Assembly: GCA_900763885.1 (NCBI GenBank) | Contig: CAAFLY010000108.1 | Location: 1-19,640, forward strand | Origin: Clostridia bacterium | GTDB taxonomy: Bacteria; Bacillota; Clostridia; Oscillospirales; CAG-272 | Direction: 5' to 3' | Length of the DNA: 19,640 nucleotides | Part shown: piece after piece, positions 15,743 through 19,640 of the stretch | Position numbering within the stretch: position 1 is the stretch's first letter | How the letters are laid out: every line of letters begins with the position of its first letter | The notes under the pieces: model-generated | What the model saw: the letters and a program-made list of their open reading frames with translations, nothing else | What the model was told of the DNA's origin: nothing | The model's database searches: none | Program-made: the position numbers and the translations under genes

Positions 15743-18700
15743 TCAGTCGAGGTAGGATTCGAGCGCGTCGGCAGCGTCGTTCAGGTAGCGAACGATCTGG
15801 ACGGTCGTCTCGTCGGATGCGGTGAGAGAGGAAGCGGCGGCGCGGATTTCATCGATGTCCTTGTTGTTGCAGGCGGTGATGACCGCGTCGTACTGACCGC
15901 TGTTCTCGCCGATGAGCTCCAGCACCTGGCTGATTCTCTTGTCCGCGAGCGTAGAACCGATGGGCAGGATCTCCAGATCAAACTCGGTTCTCTTCCGGTT
16001 GATCTCCTTGTTGATGGTGTTGATGTACTGCAGGAGGGAGTCCACCGGGTCTGCGTGGTTGTTGTACGCGTCTAAGAACGCGAAGTTGGTATAACGGGCT
16101 AAGATGTAGTTGCCGGGGTACTGCGGAACGGCCGCGAGGTTATCCATCTGCTTCTTCAGCTGATTGTACTCACGGGACGTCCACGGCAGCTCCTCCAGGG
16201 CGGCCTTGTTCGCGGTGGTGTTCTTTGCCGCGTCGCCGAGGATGGCAACCAGCTCGTTGGAGTAGTCCACCTGGAACCGGGTATCGGTGTACCACTTCAT
16301 AAATTCCCAGGAGGAGGCGGGATCCTTGGTGCCCGCCATCATCACGAGCGCGCCGGTGGAGGACATGGTCACGTTGTTGATGTTGCCGTTTTCGTCTTCC
16401 ATGCCGGGTACGGGACCGAATTCCCACAGACCCGCGATTTCCGTACCGAAGATAACGACGTTGTTGTATTCGCTGTACGGGCGGATGGCGATGGGCATTT
16501 CACCGGTCTTGAAGCGGTTGGCGAAGTCGTAGGTGTACGGCAGGGAGTACTGCGTGAACATATCGCACATGATCTCGAACGCTTCGAGGGACTTGTTGGA
16601 GTCGAGGTTGATACGCATACCGTCGTCCGCCCAGAGATCCTCATTCATCTGATACATGAAGGTCTGGTAGTCGGCGGTGAGACCGATCTCCATGTTGTTG
16701 AACTGGAGGACCGGCACCATGGACAGAAGCTCATCCCACGTCTTCGGCACATCCAGACCGAGGTCGGCGAGGATGTCGGTGCGGTAGAACATCATGTTCC
16801 AGGACTGCGTGGAGGGCAGACCGTAGGTCTTGCCGTAGAGGGTGATCGGGATCATCGCGGCTTCGGTGAATCTCTGCTCCACATCGTGGAAGTCGGAGAA
16901 GATCGAGCGCATTTCGGCGTTGTACGCCTTGGTTTCCGCGTCCGCGTCCGCCTCATCCTCATACGCTTCCGGGTTGACGGCGAGAACCGCGTGACGGATC
17001 GCGTACTGGATCGGGTCGGCACCCGCGCCGTCGAGGGCTACGTCCGGACCGACGCCGGCAAGCACGGACGGGAGCAGGGTATCGCCGGAGACGAGCTTCA
17101 GAGCGACGTCCACATTGGCTTCCGGAACGAACTGGTTATCGATCAGGTTCCGGATGATCTGCGCCTGGTCACGGCCGGTCACGACCCACACGTCGATGCT
17201 CTTCTCCTTGGCGGTTTCCTCCGTGGAGGAGCCGATGGAGTTGTAGTCGGTGTAGAAGGAGCCGATGAACTGCTTCATTTCGTGCGCGAACGCCTGGAAG
17301 AAGTTCGCCTCAGCCTTCGGGAGCTTCTCGGAGGCGGGCTGGACTAAGATGTAGTCGATTTCAAGCGGCTGCTTGGTAACGGTATTGAGCCACGTACCGA
17401 GCGTACCGATATTGGATTTCAGGTTGGAGAGGTTCGGCGCGATCTCGTCCTCATCGGTACCCATTCTCTCAAGGAGGCGGGAGATGGTCGCCAGCGTCGC
17501 GGAGTTTTCACTCTTTACGTCCGCGGTGGACTCGATGTAGGAGATGACGTCGTTCAGGTTGATGGACTGGATCACGAGGTCCTCGACGACGTGCGGCATC
17601 ACGCGTCCGAAGCCGTAGTCACGGTAGGAGTCCGGAGACGCGCCGGTCAGCTTCAGGATCTCGAGGTAGTCGTTGTTGATGGAGTCCATGATCTCGTTGA
17701 CCTGACGGACGGTGTCGCCCATTTCGCCGAGCGTTACCTCTAAGCGCAGGGTGTGTTCGCCGGGTTCGAAATAGAACTGGAAGGTATCCGCGCCATTGTT
17801 CGCAGCGGCGACCTGCCATTCTGTGGCGTAGTTGAATTTCGCGTAGTTGGCTTCCTCAAACGGGACCTCGCCGTCGATGAGGATCTTCCGGGATACGTAC
17901 ATACCGGACAGCTCATTCTGACGGAAGCGGAACACCAGCTCGTAAAGGCCGGCGGTTTCCACGTTGAAGTTGTATTCCACCCACTGGCCGACCTTCTGCC
18001 ACTTTTCGCCGCCGATCGTGTTCAGCATGATCTTGGTGTGGTGCTGCGGCTCGGTGATGGCGGATTTCCGGTCGTAGATCGGGTAGACGGTGTAGTCGGA
18101 GGTAGCCGCCGGAAGCTCCGCGTCGATGTGGATCGGGGAGGCTGCCGCTTCGGACTTGCCTGCGATATAATCCTCGTAGACGGGCTTATCCTCGTAGGGA
18201 TGGATGGTGATCGTCTGGATTGCCATCGGCTCACGGACGGCCTCCAGGGTGATCAGGTTCTCGCCGGCCTCGAGGTAGAACTCAAAGGGGTTGGCGTAGT
18301 AGCCGTTGGAGTCGATGAATTCGTAATCGGACCATACGTGCTCGACGTGGGAGAGGGGACGCAGCTCGTTGCCGTTGGAGTCGATCTCAAATCTGCCGTC
18401 GATGTAGTCGTTGACCCAGGTCTTCTTCATGAGGAGGTAACGCGCCTCGGAGAAGGGGACCTTATCGTTTATGTAGAGCATCCGCTCGATGGAGTTTGTT
18501 TTTTCGGAAGTGGACGTGTAGTCGATGCCGATCGCGTACAGACCGGTTTCCGGAATGTTGACCTTCCACGTGACCTTGCCGTCGTCCTGCATCACAAGGC
18601 TCTGACCGCTCTTGCCGTTGAAGTTCGATTCGACCTTCACGGTAGCGGTGGTGGATTCAGCAACATAATCCGTCGCGTTGATCGTGACGGACTTCGTTCC

Positions 18701-18910
18701 CCGCTTCGCATCCGCGTGCTGCTCCTTATACGCAGCGTAAGAAATGGAAGACAGGGATTCGCTGATTTCCTGCAGTGTCGTCTTTCCGTTGGTGTTGTTC
18801 TTGGCGGCGGTATCTTCTCCGGCGGCCATTACAGCCGTCTGTGCGGTACCGAGAGCCATCAGAAGCGACAGAGCAAGACAAGTCAGCTTTTTGCTTGTGG
18901 GTTTTCTCAT
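15743..18910 (-). CDS. large family 1 extracellular solute-binding protein with two N-terminal beta-sandwich-like modules
   Basis: This 1055-residue secreted protein is the sugar-capturing component of the importer. Residues 1-30 are a Sec signal peptide cut near MAA/GED; Cys11 is too early for a lipobox, so lipid anchoring is unlikely. Two related modules follow (about 72-240 and 260-450). The first has RMLYINDKVPFSEARY (143-158) and FEFYLEAGENLITLE (209-223); the second has RKILIDGEVPFEEANY (341-356) and FQFYFEPGEHTLRLE (377-391). They look like carbohydrate-binding sandwiches. The family 1 binding-protein core is at about 570-890, with GPDVALDGA, YGLPSTQSWNMMFYRTD and STGALVMMAGTKDPASSWEF. 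A helical tail ends the protein. The start at 18910 is chosen over 18988 because GGAGGAAGG lies just upstream. Usual binding proteins have about 420-560 residues. Confidence 0.93.
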   Translation of the reverse strand: MRKPTSKKLTCLALSLLMALGTAQTAVMAAGEDTAAKNNTNGKTTLQEISESLSSISYAAYKEQHADAKRGTKSVTINATDYVAESTTATVKVESNFNGKSGQSLVMQDDGKVTWKVNIPETGLYAIGIDYTSTSEKTNSIERMLYINDKVPFSEARYLLMKKTWVNDYIDGRFEIDSNGNELRPLSHVEHVWSDYEFIDSNGYYANPFEFYLEAGENLITLEAVREPMAIQTITIHPYEDKPVYEDYIAGKSEAAASPIHIDAELPAATSDYTVYPIYDRKSAITEPQHHTKIMLNTIGGEKWQKVGQWVEYNFNVETAGLYELVFRFRQNELSGMYVSRKILIDGEVPFEEANYAKFNYATEWQVAAANNGADTFQFYFEPGEHTLRLEVTLGEMGDTVRQVNEIMDSINNDYLEILKLTGASPDSYRDYGFGRVMPHVVEDLVIQSINLNDVISYIESTADVKSENSATLATISRLLERMGTDEDEIAPNLSNLKSNIGTLGTWLNTVTKQPLEIDYILVQPASEKLPKAEANFFQAFAHEMKQFIGSFYTDYNSIGSSTEETAKEKSIDVWVVTGRDQAQIIRNLIDNQFVPEANVDVALKLVSGDTLLPSVLAGVGPDVALDGAGADPIQYAIRHAVLAVNPEAYEDEADADAETKAYNAEMRSIFSDFHDVEQRFTEAAMIPITLYGKTYGLPSTQSWNMMFYRTDILADLGLDVPKTWDELLSMVPVLQFNNMEIGLTADYQTFMYQMNEDLWADDGMRINLDSNKSLEAFEIMCDMFTQYSLPYTYDFANRFKTGEMPIAIRPYSEYNNVVIFGTEIAGLWEFGPVPGMEDENGNINNVTMSSTGALVMMAGTKDPASSWEFMKWYTDTRFQVDYSNELVAILGDAAKNTTANKAALEELPWTSREYNQLKKQMDNLAAVPQYPGNYILARYTNFAFLDAYNNHADPVDSLLQYINTINKEINRKRTEFDLEILPIGSTLADKRISQVLELIGENSGQYDAVITACNNKDIDEIRAAASSLTASDETTVQIVRYLNDAADALESYLD

Positions 18911-19570
18911 ATAACCTTCCTCCTGCTTGTTTTTGGGACTTTGGCATTCGCTCCCATACCGGATACTCCGGCAGTCCGGACCGTGCATACGCCGCTGTCC
19001 GCCCTCACTTGGGGAATTGGATTCGTGCCTCCGCGCGTGATTTCGCCGTCCGTGAAGCCGTCCCCTATAATTAGGTAGACTTCCGACGGCGCCGTCCGCT
19101 GAGACATCGCACCATCGACAGGCCGCCGCGCTCCGTCGGACGAATCATTCCGCCATTCGTCAGACGCAGCCGCCGCACCCCGCGATCGCGCCGCAGAGAC
19201 GCCCGGTGCGTACCATAGATACGGAGGCGCAAAACAAATTGCTCCGGACAGCTTTTTTTCTTCTGAAACGAACACATTCGCCGTATTCCGCGCGACGCTC
19301 CCGCGCACCTCACGCGCTCCCCGCCAATCGTCCATCGGTAAACGGTACCCGATCGATTTTTGGCATATGGGATCCACGTGGACACGCCGGCGCACCGCCT
19401 TCAGACGAAAAAAAGGCATCCGAGCAGCATTGCGTCCCAAGTACCGGAAGAGCCTCGCACCCGTCGGACCGCTCCGGACCCCGCGCGGTGACCGTTTTGT
19501 GGTCGTTCCGTGACGGTATCGGGCGGCGCAAAAGGCGCATTCTGGTCTCCCCCCGTATTTATATGCCATA
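18911..19570 (-). other. long untranslated leader of the transport locus
   Basis: About 650 nt separate the best promoter from the binding-protein start, with no credible coding sequence. The 230-codon frame open across it starts inside the promoter and has no ribosome site or family-like composition. Seen inside are a 7-T run on the minus strand (19414-19408) after a GC-rich stretch, and a 10-bp palindrome TCCACGTGGA (19373-19382). No known riboswitch or T-box is recognised. Confidence 0.5.
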
Positions 19571-19599
19571 ATCATAGCATAACCGCACAAAAATGTCAA
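19571..19599 (-). promoter_or_regulatory. sigma-A promoter likely driving the transport locus
   Basis: Minus-strand TTGACA (19599-19594) and TATGAT (19576-19571) are 17 bp apart, with a start near 19564. No other good promoter is seen between here and the binding-protein gene, so it is the best candidate for the whole operon. Confidence 0.75.
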
Positions 19600-19640
19600 G
19601 CGTTCTCCGGGCGGCGCGTGTGAAATTTGGTATCTATCCT

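Noticed and set aside
5342..19078. Very long plus-strand open frames opposite the transport genes (for example 645 codons at 9562-11499, 675 codons at 11710-13737 and 441 codons at 17753-19078)
   Set aside because: They lie exactly antisense to well-supported genes, have valine/aspartate/glycine-rich composition typical of reverse reading of GC-rich biased codons, and show no domain or ribosome site.
19337..19350. cre-like (CcpA) sequence GGTAAACGGTACCC in the leader
   Set aside because: Both outer consensus bases mismatch and it lies about 210 nt downstream of the predicted start; too weak without a motif scan.
18907..19599. 230-codon minus-strand frame upstream of the binding-protein gene
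   Set aside because: It starts inside the promoter, lacks a ribosome site and has arginine/glycine/alanine-rich composition without recognisable domains; GC-rich DNA often leaves such frames open.

Overview
The window (about 19.6 kb, GC-rich, coding mostly on the minus strand) looks like chromosomal DNA of an anaerobic gut-type Clostridia, probably an Oscillospiraceae/Christensenellales-like lineage. This is inferred from AGGAGG-type ribosome sites, consensus sigma-A promoters with 17-bp spacers, multi-permease sugar ABC loci without their own ATPase, Firmicutes-phage-type lysis genes, and dispersed hairpin repeats beginning GCGGGGAAAAAC. No species assignment is attempted.

Left part (1-5.4 kb): a plus-strand sulfotransferase-family gene with its own promoter and terminator. 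It is followed on the minus strand by a DIP1984-family gene and a three-gene phage-type lysis cassette: a short holin-like protein, an M23 peptidase fused to a phosphodiester glycosidase-like domain, and a two-TM protein overlapping it by ATGA. Then come a tRNA-Ala(GGC) with a consensus promoter and terminator, and a greA-family gene. Three copies of one hairpin repeat lie between these genes, along with a 62-bp tandem repeat and an 18-bp tandem palindrome. No integrase, capsid or terminase genes are visible, so the lysis cassette is a remnant or a domesticated unit.

Right part (5.4-18.9 kb): one large minus-strand carbohydrate locus. In transcription order it encodes a 1055-aa solute-binding protein with two duplicated N-terminal beta-sandwich-like modules; a first MalF-like/MalG-like permease pair; a secreted NHL-propeller/TPR/YIP1 membrane fusion; a 1036-aa secreted DUF5696 protein that looks glycosidase-like; a second MalF-like/MalG-like permease pair; and a sugar isomerase/epimerase-type TIM-barrel protein. 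Gaps are mostly 1-30 nt, which suggests an operon. The best promoter is at 19571-19599 and would give a leader of about 650 nt. No ABC ATPase is present, so a shared MsmX/MsmK-type ATPase elsewhere is presumed.

How it may work together (inference): the binding protein captures a glycan through its extra N-terminal modules, the DUF5696 protein processes or binds it outside the cell, and the two permease pairs import products. The NHL/YIP1 protein could act as the membrane-bound platform, because none of the three secreted proteins has a lipobox and only this one has membrane segments. The substrate cannot be read from the sequence.
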